Assembly (NCBI GenBank): GCA_944387205.1 | Contig: CALXDZ010000104.1 | Location: forward strand, 1-35,650 | Source: an uncultured Oscillospiraceae bacterium | GTDB taxonomy: Bacteria; Bacillota; Clostridia; Oscillospirales; Oscillospiraceae | Reading direction: 5' to 3' | DNA length: 35,650 bases | In this document: in pieces, positions 7,156 through 15,309 of the stretch | Layout of the letters: every line of letters starts with the position of its first letter | Numbering within the stretch: position 1 is the first letter of the stretch | Notes under the pieces: model-generated | Databases searched by the model: none | Seen by the model: only the letters and a program-made list of their open reading frames with translations | What the model was told of the DNA's origin: nothing | Made by a program: the position numbers and the translations under genes

Positions 7156-8664
7156 ATGCGCTTTTCCCAGCTGCTCCAGCAGATCTCCGGGGACATGACG
7201 GTCCAGGTGCTTCATACGGCGGATCTCCACGAGATCTCCGACGTAGCTCTCATCGACGGCGTTCAGGATCGCTACAGGCCTGATACGCTCTATTTTGGTT
7301 ACGCTGAACAGCTCTCCAAGGGCCGCCTGCCGCCGCAGTGCGTCCTTGCCCGAAACGCCCGGTCGGAGCGCCTGACCGGTGCGGCCGGGGATCTTGCTCT
7401 GACGGCGCCGGAATCGCTGTTCGCCCTGTTCAACGCCGCCCGGCAGCGGCTGGAATCCACCCGTGGATTTTACGGGGAACTGATGGCGGCGGCTGCCAGC
7501 GCCTCCTCCATCGACCCCATCATCAACCTGGCAGCCGCCAGGCTGGGAAACTCTGTGGTCCTGCTGGACGCGGACTTCAAGATCCTGGGGCATTCCACCC
7601 TCTTTCCCATTGAGGACCCCCTCTGGGAGGAGAACATCCGGCTGGGATACTGTTCCTATGAATTCGTCAGCGCCGTGGCGGAACTGGACGCGGTGAAAAA
7701 TGCGGCGCCCAACTCCGATCCGGTGGTGGTCACCTGCTATGCCTCTCCCCTGCGCAAGCTCTCCAGCAAGATCTACATCGGCGGCAAGCGGGTGGGGATC
7801 GTCCTGATGCTGGAAAAGGAGAGTCCCATCTCCAGCCTCCATATGGAGCTGCTGCCCATCATCAGTGCCGCCGCAGGCGACGCCATCGCCCGTTACGCCC
7901 CCTTTCTGATCTCCGGAAACACCGACCGCCAGAAGCTCCTCTACGACCTGCTCATCGGCGCTTCCCCCGAGGAGGTCTCCTCCCGGATATCCGGCCTGGC
8001 CTTCTCCGGGAACCTGTGCGCTCTCTGCATCCGGCAGAGCCGGTACCTGGGGCAGCGGCATCTGAAGGAGGACGTGGTCCCCCAGCTCCTCCGCGGGCTG
8101 CCGGAGGCCTGCTGCGCGTTCCACGAGGGCGGCATCGCGGTCCTGGTCCCCCTGCACCGGGAGCTGGAGCTGAGCCAGGAGCAGCTGGAGAGCCTGCACC
8201 TGCTGGCCCAGTCGGAACATCTGCGGATCGGGATCTCGGGGCTCTTTTTCCAGCCCGAGAGCTTTGCCCGGCACTATGCCCAGGCACGCCGAGCCCTGGA
8301 ACTTTCCGCCCGGCTCCATACCGATGAGGCCGTCATCGCCTATCCGGACTATGCCTTTTACGACCTGCTGAACAAGACGTCCCAAGGAGAGGATCTGGGC
8401 GTATGTTGCCACCCGGCCCTGTCCATCCTCAACCGCTACGATCACGCCAACGGGACCGACCTCTACCGCACCCTGGAGACCTACCTGCTCTGCGGAGGCA
8501 GCGTCAAGGACACGGCCCAGAGGCTTTTCATCCACCGCAACTCCCTGAACTACCGCCTGGAGCGGATCCGGGAACTGACCCATGCGGACCCGGCAGACAC
8601 CGCCACCCGCTTTCATCTGGAAATGTCCTACCGCATCGACCGCTTTATCGGCCACAACGGCTGA
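7156..8664 (+). CDS. PucR/CdaR-type transcriptional regulator
   Basis: 502-residue cytoplasmic regulator. The C-terminal ~60 residues (about 440-495) carry the PucR-type helix-turn-helix: LYRTLETYLLCGGSVKDTAQ followed by LFIHRNSLNYRLERIRE. The centre (~265-380) looks like the GGDEF-like/CdaR-linker region of this family, and the N-terminal ~250 residues form a probable ligand-sensing part with a GAF-like stretch. ATG 7156 has GAGGTGAT just upstream; a GTG at 7147 in frame is less suited. Members usually activate nearby catabolic genes in response to a substrate. The divergent layout with the SDR/OYE-ADC operon and the palindrome in its own promoter point to local control. Its ligand is unknown. 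Confidence 0.9.
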   Translation: MRFSQLLQQISGDMTVQVLHTADLHEISDVALIDGVQDRYRPDTLYFGYAEQLSKGRLPPQCVLARNARSERLTGAAGDLALTAPESLFALFNAARQRLESTRGFYGELMAAAASASSIDPIINLAAARLGNSVVLLDADFKILGHSTLFPIEDPLWEENIRLGYCSYEFVSAVAELDAVKNAAPNSDPVVVTCYASPLRKLSSKIYIGGKRVGIVLMLEKESPISSLHMELLPIISAAAGDAIARYAPFLISGNTDRQKLLYDLLIGASPEEVSSRISGLAFSGNLCALCIRQSRYLGQRHLKEDVVPQLLRGLPEACCAFHEGGIAVLVPLHRELELSQEQLESLHLLAQSEHLRIGISGLFFQPESFARHYAQARRALELSARLHTDEAVIAYPDYAFYDLLNKTSQGEDLGVCCHPALSILNRYDHANGTDLYRTLETYLLCGGSVKDTAQRLFIHRNSLNYRLERIRELTHADPADTATRFHLEMSYRIDRFIGHNG

Positions 8665-8685
8665 GGGGGACCGGCTCTCAGGGGC

Positions 8686-8758
8686 GCATCCAAGGGAACA
8701 CGGCCAGGGTCTGGGAACACACGCGGGTTCTGGCCGTATTCCCGCGTCATATGGATGC
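8686..8758. repeat. Long imperfect palindrome
   Basis: Arms GCATCCA (8686-8692) and TGGATGC (8752-8758) enclose a longer pair, 8694-8707 against 8730-8743 (GGGAACACGGCCAG type, one mismatch in 14). An alternative inner stem ACGCGGG/CCCGCGT (8721-8727/8741-8747) competes with it. No T-run follows on either strand, so it is not a standard terminator, though it may act as the 3' end of the pucR transcript or as a dispersed palindromic element. Confidence 0.6.
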
Positions 8759-8891
8759 ACACGGGTCCTCCTGCCGCCCCGGTCCCCGGAACAGGTCCCT
8801 CCCGCGGGCACGGTTCTCCAGCCAAAGGCCCGAAAAACGCCGTGAGAAGGTGCGGATCGCCGCTCCGATCCCCCGCGCAACAGAGGATAGC

Positions 8892-8920
8892 GTGACATTT
8901 TCCCCCGGATATGGTACCCT
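8892..8920 (+). promoter_or_regulatory. Promoter of the XRE-type membrane protein gene
   Basis: GTGACA (8892-8897) and TACCCT (8915-8920), 17-nt spacer, followed ~55 nt later by AAAGGAGG and the start codon at 8991. Confidence 0.55.
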
Positions 8921-8990
8921 CAGGGGCAGGAAGGCAGCAGGCCGGCGCCCTGGGGGTACCGGCATTTATCAGGCAAAGGAGGCGGCGGGT

Positions 8991-9854
8991 ATGGCATCTG
9001 TGGGAAAACACATCCACAGGCTGCGTCTCAGGCGGGGCCTCACCCAGGAGGAGCTGGCTCAGAGGCTCCACGTCACCCGGCAGGCGGTCTCCACCTGGGA
9101 GACCGGACGGTCCCAGCCGGACCTCACCACCCTGCAATCCATCGCTCAGGCTCTGGAGGGGGACATTCTGGAGCTGATCTACGGCGCTCCCCCGCCCCAG
9201 GAGGGGCGGAAGCTTCGGCGGCGCTGGATGCTGCTCACGGCGCTTTTGTGCGCCATGGTGGCGGCCGCGGCGCTCCGCCTCTTCCGCCTGGACGCCAACG
9301 GCACTTTGGGTACCTGGCGCCACGGACTGGTCTACCAGTTCTGGAGCCAGAATTACGGCGTCTCCCAGGAGGTGCTGCCCGGCCGCTGGTCCCTGGAGCT
9401 GGACCTGGGGGACCCGGAGAGCAATTTGGAGAAGGTCCTCTATGAGGATGAGACCGGCTGCCGCATCACGGTGGAGCGGCTGGAGCAGCGCTCCGACGGC
9501 CGCTGGCTGGTGACCTTCCGGGCTCGGGGCTCTTACAGCCCCTCCGGCGGTTCCCTGGTATCCGGGTGCATGGAGCAGCGGCAGGAAAAGACCAGCTACA
9601 CCCTGACCACCACCGCCTCCCTGAGGACCTCCATTGGGGATCTGGCCTGCCCGGAGGGGGAGCGATACCTCCAGACCTCCCTCTCGGAAAAGGACGGCAA
9701 CACCTTTGGCTTCTACCTCTTCCCGGTGACGCTGTATGACAGCGACGGCTTTCTCTATGCCGACGAGCTGGAGGACCAGGAGGACCGCGTCACCGTGACC
9801 GTCACCGGGCTCACCCGCCTGACCACCTGGCGGCAGGGCACCCGCTACCGGTAA
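8991..9854 (+). CDS. XRE-family HTH protein with membrane anchor
   Basis: 287-residue protein. Residues 1-62 are a Cro/C1-type helix-turn-helix (IHRLRLRRGLTQEELAQRL, then HVTRQAVSTWETGRSQPD), a domain that binds operator DNA. A basic stretch (GRKLRRRW) and one hydrophobic span (~75-95, MLLTALLCAMVAAAAL) follow, then ~190 residues rich in beta-type pattern that would lie outside the cell. ATG 8991 is set by AAAGGAGG and the Met-led HTH; the open frame extends far upstream but without support. A cytoplasmic DNA-binding head joined to an extracytoplasmic domain suggests a one-component membrane sensor, though many such XRE-TM proteins have no known role. No linked target gene is evident apart from its own promoter. 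Confidence 0.85.
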   Translation: MASVGKHIHRLRLRRGLTQEELAQRLHVTRQAVSTWETGRSQPDLTTLQSIAQALEGDILELIYGAPPPQEGRKLRRRWMLLTALLCAMVAAAALRLFRLDANGTLGTWRHGLVYQFWSQNYGVSQEVLPGRWSLELDLGDPESNLEKVLYEDETGCRITVERLEQRSDGRWLVTFRARGSYSPSGGSLVSGCMEQRQEKTSYTLTTTASLRTSIGDLACPEGERYLQTSLSEKDGNTFGFYLFPVTLYDSDGFLYADELEDQEDRVTVTVTGLTRLTTWRQGTRYR

Positions 9855-9903
9855 AAACGTCCGCTTTTTTTGCGATTTTCTTCGGTTTTTCTCTCAAAAC
9901 CCA

Positions 9904-9932
9904 TTGACATTTCCAAAATTGACTGATATACT
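9904..9932 (+). promoter_or_regulatory. Strong promoter of the rplU operon
   Basis: Consensus TTGACA (9904-9909), 17-nt spacer, TATACT (9927-9932). The strongest-looking promoter in the window, as expected for ribosomal protein genes. Confidence 0.88.
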
Positions 9933-9939
9933 TGATAAG

Positions 9940-10005
9940 CCGCTTTGAATGGGTCTAAAGTGAGGCCATGCCTCCGCCCCCGACAGCGAGCCCGTAATGA
10001 AGGAG
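9940..10005 (+). ncRNA. Candidate L21 (rplU) leader RNA
   Basis: The ~80-nt leader between promoter and rplU can fold as CGCT (9941-9944) with AGCG (9985-9988), ATGGG (9949-9953) with CCCGT (9991-9995), and a hairpin GAGGC-CAT-GCCTC (9962-9974). The first two pairings interlock as a pseudoknot and lie just upstream of the AAGGAG ribosome site. L21 leader elements are known in Firmicutes and are thought to give feedback control by ribosomal protein; the match to that family is from memory. Confidence 0.55.
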
Positions 10006-10016
10006 TTGAAACGTAA

Positions 10017-10328
10017 ATGTACGCAATCATCGAGACCGGCGGCAAGCAGTACAAGGTGGCCGAGGGCGATACCCTGTTCATCGAGAAGCTGCCTGTGGAG
10101 GCCAACGACACTGTCAAGTTCGACAAGGTCCTGGCTGTGCTGGACGGCGAGAACACCAAGTTCGGTGCTCCCGTGGTGGAGGGTGCCTCCGTGGAGGCCA
10201 CCGTCGTCAAGAACGGCAAGGGCAAGAAGATCCGCATCTTCAAGTACAACGCCAAGAAGGGCTATCGGAAGCGTCAGGGCCATCGTCAGCCCTACACCAA
10301 GGTGACCATCGGCAAGATCGCCCTCTAA
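10017..10328 (+). CDS. rplU: 50S ribosomal protein L21
   Basis: 103-residue L21, a 23S rRNA-binding protein of the large subunit. The beginning [14 protein letters not shown], the central [10 protein letters not shown] and the end [20 protein letters not shown] are diagnostic. AAGGAG lies 12 nt upstream. First gene of the rplU-prp-rpmA operon conserved in Firmicutes; the next start is only 4 nt after its stop. Confidence 0.98.
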   Translation: MYAIIETGGKQYKVAEGDTLFIEKLPVEANDTVKFDKVLAVLDGENTKFGAPVVEGASVEATVVKNGKGKKIRIFKYNAKKGYRKRQGHRQPYTKVTIGKIAL

Positions 10329-10332
10329 GTCT

Positions 10333-10662
10333 ATGACGACGATCACGTTCCATACGGAGGGGAGCCGCATCGTCGGCTTCGACTCCAAAGGACACAGCGG
10401 CTATGCCCCCGAAGGCACGGACATCGTCTGTGCCGCCGTGACCAGCGCCATCCGTCTGGTGGAGTGCACGGTCAACGATGTGATGGGTCTGGCCGCCGCC
10501 GTAAAGGTCAGTGAGCGGGACGCCAGGATCTCCCTGCGGCTGCCCGGCGGACTGTCCGCCAGCGCCGAGAGCGCTTGTCAGGCGCTTTTGACCGGGCTGA
10601 TGCTGTATCTGTCCCAGCTTCGCGACGAATATCCCGAAAATATCGAGGTTCTGGAGGCGTAG
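10333..10662 (+). CDS. prp: Ribosomal-processing cysteine protease Prp
   Basis: 109-residue cysteine protease of the YsxB/Prp family. In Firmicutes it removes the short N-terminal extension of ribosomal protein L27. The catalytic pair is visible as H21 in SKGHSGYAPEG and C33 in DIVCAAVTSA, the spacing known for the family. Its ATG is 4 nt downstream of the rplU stop and has no obvious Shine-Dalgarno sequence, so translation is probably coupled to rplU. The substrate, L27 with the matching extension, is the next gene. Confidence 0.95.
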   Translation: MTTITFHTEGSRIVGFDSKGHSGYAPEGTDIVCAAVTSAIRLVECTVNDVMGLAAAVKVSERDARISLRLPGGLSASAESACQALLTGLMLYLSQLRDEYPENIEVLEA

Positions 10663-10707
10663 GTCTCCTCCATCCTCCCCTTATCTTACAGAAAGGATGG
10701 TACTGTC

Positions 10708-10989
10708 ATGCTTCACATTGGCATTCAGTTCTTTGCCCATAAAAAAGGTATGGGCTCCACCAAGAACGGCCGTGATTCCGAGTCCAAGCGCCTGGGCCCC
10801 AAGCGTGCTGACGGCCAGTTCGTCAAGGCCGGCAACATCCTGGTTCGCCAGCGCGGCACCCACATCCACCCGGGTGTGAATGTCGGCATCGGCAGCGACG
10901 ACACCCTGTTCGCCAAGGCGGACGGCGTGCTCCGCTTCGAGCGTCTGGGCAAGGACCGTAAGCAGGCTTCCGTTTACGAGGCCCAGTAA
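10708..10989 (+). CDS. rpmA: 50S ribosomal protein L27 with cleavable N-terminus
   Basis: 93-residue L27, located near the peptidyl-transferase centre. It begins [20 protein letters not shown]: the first nine residues end in QFF and are followed by AHKKG, matching the Firmicutes-type extension cut after FF by Prp, whose gene lies directly upstream. Without cleavage the flexible N-terminal tail would be blocked. GAAAGGA precedes the start by about 10 nt. A strong terminator follows, so obgE is read from its own promoter. Confidence 0.98.
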   Translation: MLHIGIQFFAHKKGMGSTKNGRDSESKRLGPKRADGQFVKAGNILVRQRGTHIHPGVNVGIGSDDTLFAKADGVLRFERLGKDRKQASVYEAQ

Positions 10990-12420
<1,431 letters not shown>

Positions 12421-12515
12421 TCCCTCCTGCTTTGCCCCAGAAAATCAGCCGGCAGACAGCGGCTGGCTGTCGTTTCCATGTCCGGGTACGCCGGAGAAAT
12501 AAATATTGGCAGCAA

Positions 12516-12552
12516 AAAGCCCGTCCCCACAAAGGGGACGGGCTTTGTTTTT
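12516..12552. terminator. Bidirectional terminator
   Basis: Thirteen-base-pair perfect stem (AAAGCCCGTCCCC and complement), loop ACAAA, with T-runs on both strands. Serves obgE (+) and the convergent hypothetical gene (-). Confidence 0.9.
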
Positions 12553-12575
12553 ACTCTATGGACAGGAGACAGTCC

Positions 12576-13046
12576 TCAGTTGTCGGTGCGATTGCGCCAC
12601 TCAGTCTGATTGTCCAGCTCCCATTTCAGGCGCTTATTCTCCTTCACCAGATCGTCATAGTGGCGGCTCTGGACATAGTATTTGACAAAACCAAAGGTAG
12701 CCTCGCTGAACTCCTCCTCTGTGTAGCTGGGAAGCAGAGAGCCGCCCACGCGCTTGAGGCCCTGGACGGTGATGATGACCAGACGGCGGTTCTTCTCCGA
12801 CAGCTGAAAAACCTTCAGCTGTTCAGGGATGTCCAGACCCAGGTCATAGAGCTCGTTGACCCGCTCCAGCAGCTTGCGCTGCTCCGGCTTGGCAGAGACC
12901 ACCACGCCATATTGGGCAAACAGGTTCTTCAGATAGTCGGCAGAGACGTCTTCCCGGGTGATCGTTCCTTTGCCGATTCCGGAGAGCATGGTATTGGACA
13001 GGTTAAAACTGACATAAACTTCATTTCCTGTTTTTGGATAACTCAT
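12576..13046 (-). CDS. Hypothetical protein with basic coiled C-terminus
   Basis: 156-residue protein that I do not recognise. It starts at an ATG with AAAGGAGG 7 nt upstream, which makes expression convincing. It is soluble and mixed alpha/beta by pattern: a short N-terminal part (VYVSFNLSNTMLSGIGKGTI), a helix-rich middle, and a charged C-terminal stretch (DDLVKENKRLKWELDNQTEW) that could form a short coiled coil. No metal-binding, catalytic or export motif is visible. The gene lies 198 nt downstream of the Mbeg1-like gene on the same strand, with its own possible promoter, so co-transcription is uncertain. Confidence 0.7.
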   Translation of the reverse strand: MSYPKTGNEVYVSFNLSNTMLSGIGKGTITREDVSADYLKNLFAQYGVVVSAKPEQRKLLERVNELYDLGLDIPEQLKVFQLSEKNRRLVIITVQGLKRVGGSLLPSYTEEEFSEATFGFVKYYVQSRHYDDLVKENKRLKWELDNQTEWRNRTDN

Positions 13047-13103
13047 GTAAATGCCTCCTTTTCCATATGCGCTCTTGGTTGACTGGGGACCTCTTCTGAA
13101 TCT

Positions 13104-13132
13104 ACCGTAACACGATTCTTTTCAGATTGCAA
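13104..13132 (-). promoter_or_regulatory. Possible promoter of the hypothetical gene
   Basis: On the - strand TTGCAA (13127-13132) and TACGGT (13104-13109) with a 17-nt spacer. The -10 is poor, so this is a weak call. Confidence 0.35.
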
Positions 13133-13244
13133 GAGCAAAAGAGCCGGCAGGAAAAAGCAAACGATTGCGCCTGTTACGTGGCTTTTTCGTCCAGGAAATC
13201 CCAGAGGAAAGCCAGGGGATTCTCCCGGTTTTTCGCCGGGATTT

Positions 13245-14411
13245 TCACTTCTGCTCGGAAGACCTCTTCCCCTTAGCAGACCGCCTGCGCCCCTCTTCCA
13301 GATCCTCCCGAATGTCATCGGTCATGGCCAAGACCTGTGCTTTACAAAGAAGGGCCATCATTCCCATCAACGCCTGCCGGGTCTCTTTGTCCAGCCCAGC
13401 CATAGTCTTGAGCATGGCCACGGCGGTTTTGAAGCTGTCCTCCGTCAGATCTTGGAGCGTCTGAGCTCCGGTACAGGTCAGCACTTCGAACAGCGCCTGA
13501 GTAAAACGGCGGCGCTGGTCTGTATCCAGACTGTCCAACCACTCCTTCAATGCGGCGTTGTTACGGCGGACGGTTGGCGCATCAGAGGACAGGTGCACAA
13601 AACATGGCCCCAGCACCTCCCAAGAAAAGCCGTCGTGCTGCAGCAGTCCCGCTTGGCTGCTTTTGACCACAGCAAAGTCCTCCTCATGCTCCATCAGCAG
13701 TCCCACCACTGAGGACTGGGGCACGATGGTGGTAATGCGGTCGGCAATGCGCCGGTATTCCGGCTGGTCCAGGAAGGAGGTGCGGAAACCAGGCCCGTCA
13801 TTGTTGTACACCGCGGCGATCCGCCTCTGGACCGCCGCCGAGCAGTGGACCGCACCATATACCGCCAGATTTCCCCCCTTGGAGTGGCCGCCCAGACGCA
13901 GCTTCTTCCTCTTGTACTGCCGGGCCACTGTCTCCACATATCTCTCTGCCTCCCGCTGAGCGGGGACCTCATCCAGAAAGCTCATTTCAAAGTTCTCCCG
14001 CCAGCCGGCGATGGTGTCATCGGTGCCCCGGAAGGAAAGATACAGGCTCCCATCCCCCAGCTCTGCCGTCAGAGCCGCAAACTGCACAGAGGCCTCCAAA
14101 TCCAAGTGGTCGGCAAAGCAGTTTAGCCCTGTATCCCGGAACCGGACGCTCTCCGCCATAGCCTCCAGCAGATCCGGAATCTGGCGTGGCACCAGGACGC
14201 CCATGTGGATCTCTTCCCTGGGGTGGGCGGCAAAATAGCGCCGGGCAGCCTCATGAAGGGGGACTGCGCTCCCCTCTCCCGGCGGCGGGACGATGCCGCC
14301 AAAGTCCACAAAGGACAGCTCCGCCAATATGAGATTGTCCACCTCATTGAAGCCGTCAGCTGTCAGGGGCAGGTCACCCCGCCACTGCAGATAGGTCAGC
14401 AGATCTGCCAT
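13245..14411 (-). CDS. Mbeg1-like (DUF2974) alpha/beta-hydrolase family protein
   Basis: 388-residue protein of the DUF2974/Mbeg1-like family. The lipase-type nucleophile elbow G-H-S177-K-G-G lies in RLGGHSKGGNLAVYGA. FRGTDDTIAGWRENFEMSF upstream (about 128-146) is the family's other landmark, and NNDGPGF follows. There is no signal peptide, so it should act in the cytoplasm; the natural substrate is unknown (esterase or lipase activity is inferred from the fold). ATG 14411 is chosen for AAAAGGAG 9 nt upstream; a longer frame to 14498 would cover the promoter. The C-terminal ~60 residues are helical and end in a basic tail. Confidence 0.88.
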   Translation of the reverse strand: MADLLTYLQWRGDLPLTADGFNEVDNLILAELSFVDFGGIVPPPGEGSAVPLHEAARRYFAAHPREEIHMGVLVPRQIPDLLEAMAESVRFRDTGLNCFADHLDLEASVQFAALTAELGDGSLYLSFRGTDDTIAGWRENFEMSFLDEVPAQREAERYVETVARQYKRKKLRLGGHSKGGNLAVYGAVHCSAAVQRRIAAVYNNDGPGFRTSFLDQPEYRRIADRITTIVPQSSVVGLLMEHEEDFAVVKSSQAGLLQHDGFSWEVLGPCFVHLSSDAPTVRRNNAALKEWLDSLDTDQRRRFTQALFEVLTCTGAQTLQDLTEDSFKTAVAMLKTMAGLDKETRQALMGMMALLCKAQVLAMTDDIREDLEEGRRRSAKGKRSSEQK

Positions 14412-14444
14412 TGTAATGTGCTCCTTTTCCCATAGTTTTTCTCT

Positions 14445-14473
14445 ATTATATGCCGCCGGGCCGGCTTTGAAAA
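14445..14473 (-). promoter_or_regulatory. Promoter of the Mbeg1-like gene
   Basis: Perfect -10 TATAAT (plus-strand ATTATA at 14445-14450) and TTTTCA as -35 (14468-14473), 17-nt spacer. Confidence 0.7.
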
Positions 14474-14555
14474 GGTCTATTCGGGACGTGCTGTTCATAT
14501 CATGCAGTGTGCGGTGCCTGAGCGCCCGCCTATCTCACGACCGAGGTGTACCAAT

Positions 14556-15158
14556 ATGGTGACAGTCAAAAATCGCAACCAAGTAGAGCTGTGCGGCACG
14601 GTGGAGCAGCCGCCTATCCGCTCCCATGAAAACCACGGCGAGGTATTTTTCCGTTTTCCCCTGTCGGTGCCCCGTCTGTCCGGTCAGACGGACCATCTGC
14701 AGGTGCTGGTGCCGGAAGCCCTGGCAGAGCAGGTGCTTCCCGGCCGTCCCCTTCAAATCTCCGGCCAGCTGCGCTCCTACAACAACAAAAGCGGCCAGGG
14801 CAGCCGTCTGGTCATCACCGTCCTGGCGCAAGAGCTCTTTCCCGGTGGTCCGGAGCCACAAAACCGTATTCTTCTCTCAGGTACCCTCTGCAAACCCCCT
14901 ATTTTGCGCCGTACGCCTCTGGGGCGCAGCATCTGTGACCTGATGCTGGCGGTGGGCCGGCGGTATGGGCGAGCAGACTATCTGCCGGTGATTGCCTGGG
15001 GCCGCCTGGCCTCCCGGGCAGGCACACTGGGCGTGGGCGACCGTCTGTCCCTAGAAGGTCGGATCCAGAGCCGGGTCTACACCAAAATGACAGAGGAGGG
15101 ACCCCAGGAGCGCACTGCCTACGAGGTGTCGGTAATGCATCTGCTGGATGAGGACTAG
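14556..15158 (+). CDS. Tandem OB-fold, SSB-like protein
   Basis: 200-residue protein built of two single-strand-DNA-binding-protein-like OB modules. The first begins NQVELCGTVEQPPIRSHENHG (about 7-27) and the second NRILLSGTLCKPPILRRTP (about 108-125), each followed by beta-rich segments; IAWGRLASRAGTLGVGDRLSLEGRI in the second is typical of SSB (LVxGxLxxR). There is no acidic SSB tail motif. It is therefore probably an accessory or alternative ssDNA binder rather than the housekeeping SSB, which in Clostridia sits between rpsF and rpsR. The ATG at 14556 is set by GAGGTG 7 nt upstream; a longer start at 14502 lacks a ribosome site. Confidence 0.8.
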   Translation: MVTVKNRNQVELCGTVEQPPIRSHENHGEVFFRFPLSVPRLSGQTDHLQVLVPEALAEQVLPGRPLQISGQLRSYNNKSGQGSRLVITVLAQELFPGGPEPQNRILLSGTLCKPPILRRTPLGRSICDLMLAVGRRYGRADYLPVIAWGRLASRAGTLGVGDRLSLEGRIQSRVYTKMTEEGPQERTAYEVSVMHLLDED

Positions 15159-15169
15159 AGGCCCCGTCC

Positions 15170-15199
15170 TGTTACCAAACTGCAATCCATGTTACCAAA
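15170..15199. promoter_or_regulatory. Direct repeats upstream of the lipoprotein operon
   Basis: TGTTACCAAA occurs twice (15170-15179 and 15190-15199), start-to-start 20 nt, close to two helical turns. The pair ends ~28 nt before the -10 at 15228, the place expected for an activator bound next to polymerase. The regulator is unknown; a PhoP-type response regulator is one possibility because the first gene is PstS-like, but the spacing is not the usual 11 nt. Confidence 0.55.
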
Positions 15200-15227
15200 T
15201 CCGGTGGATTTCCCTATGAAAGGCTGA

Positions 15228-15233
15228 TATAAT
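15228..15233 (+). promoter_or_regulatory. -10 element of the PstS-like operon
   Basis: Perfect TATAAT with no convincing -35 at 16-18 nt (TGGATT region). Together with the direct repeats just upstream this suggests an activator-dependent promoter. Confidence 0.6.
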
Positions 15234-15309
15234 TAGCAATATAGAAGGTTCTGCAGGCCTTCCCTTTGATTTTCCGCCGAAAGGCAAATACAAAGGAGTG
15301 TATAGCAAC

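Larger units (their letters stand above)
8665..8990. other. 326-nt intergenic region with long imperfect hairpin and XRE promoter
   Basis: Holds the imperfect palindrome at 8686-8758 and the promoter at 8892-8920, described separately. Between them (8759-8891) I see no gene-like frame with a ribosome site and no other clear structure. Confidence 0.6.

Noticed and set aside
7015-8898. Long - strand open frame opposite the PucR gene
   Set aside because: No motifs or ribosome site; the + strand frame has a clear PucR helix-turn-helix and promoter.
13043-13318. Short - strand frame with repeated Pro-Gly segments upstream of the hypothetical gene
   Set aside because: No ribosome site; it overlaps the end of the Mbeg1-like gene and the promoter region. 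The repeats are GC-rich low complexity.
15298-15300. GTG at 15298 as the start of the PstS-like protein
   Set aside because: It overlaps the AAAGGAG sequence that must serve as its ribosome site; GTG 15310 fits that site and the signal peptide.
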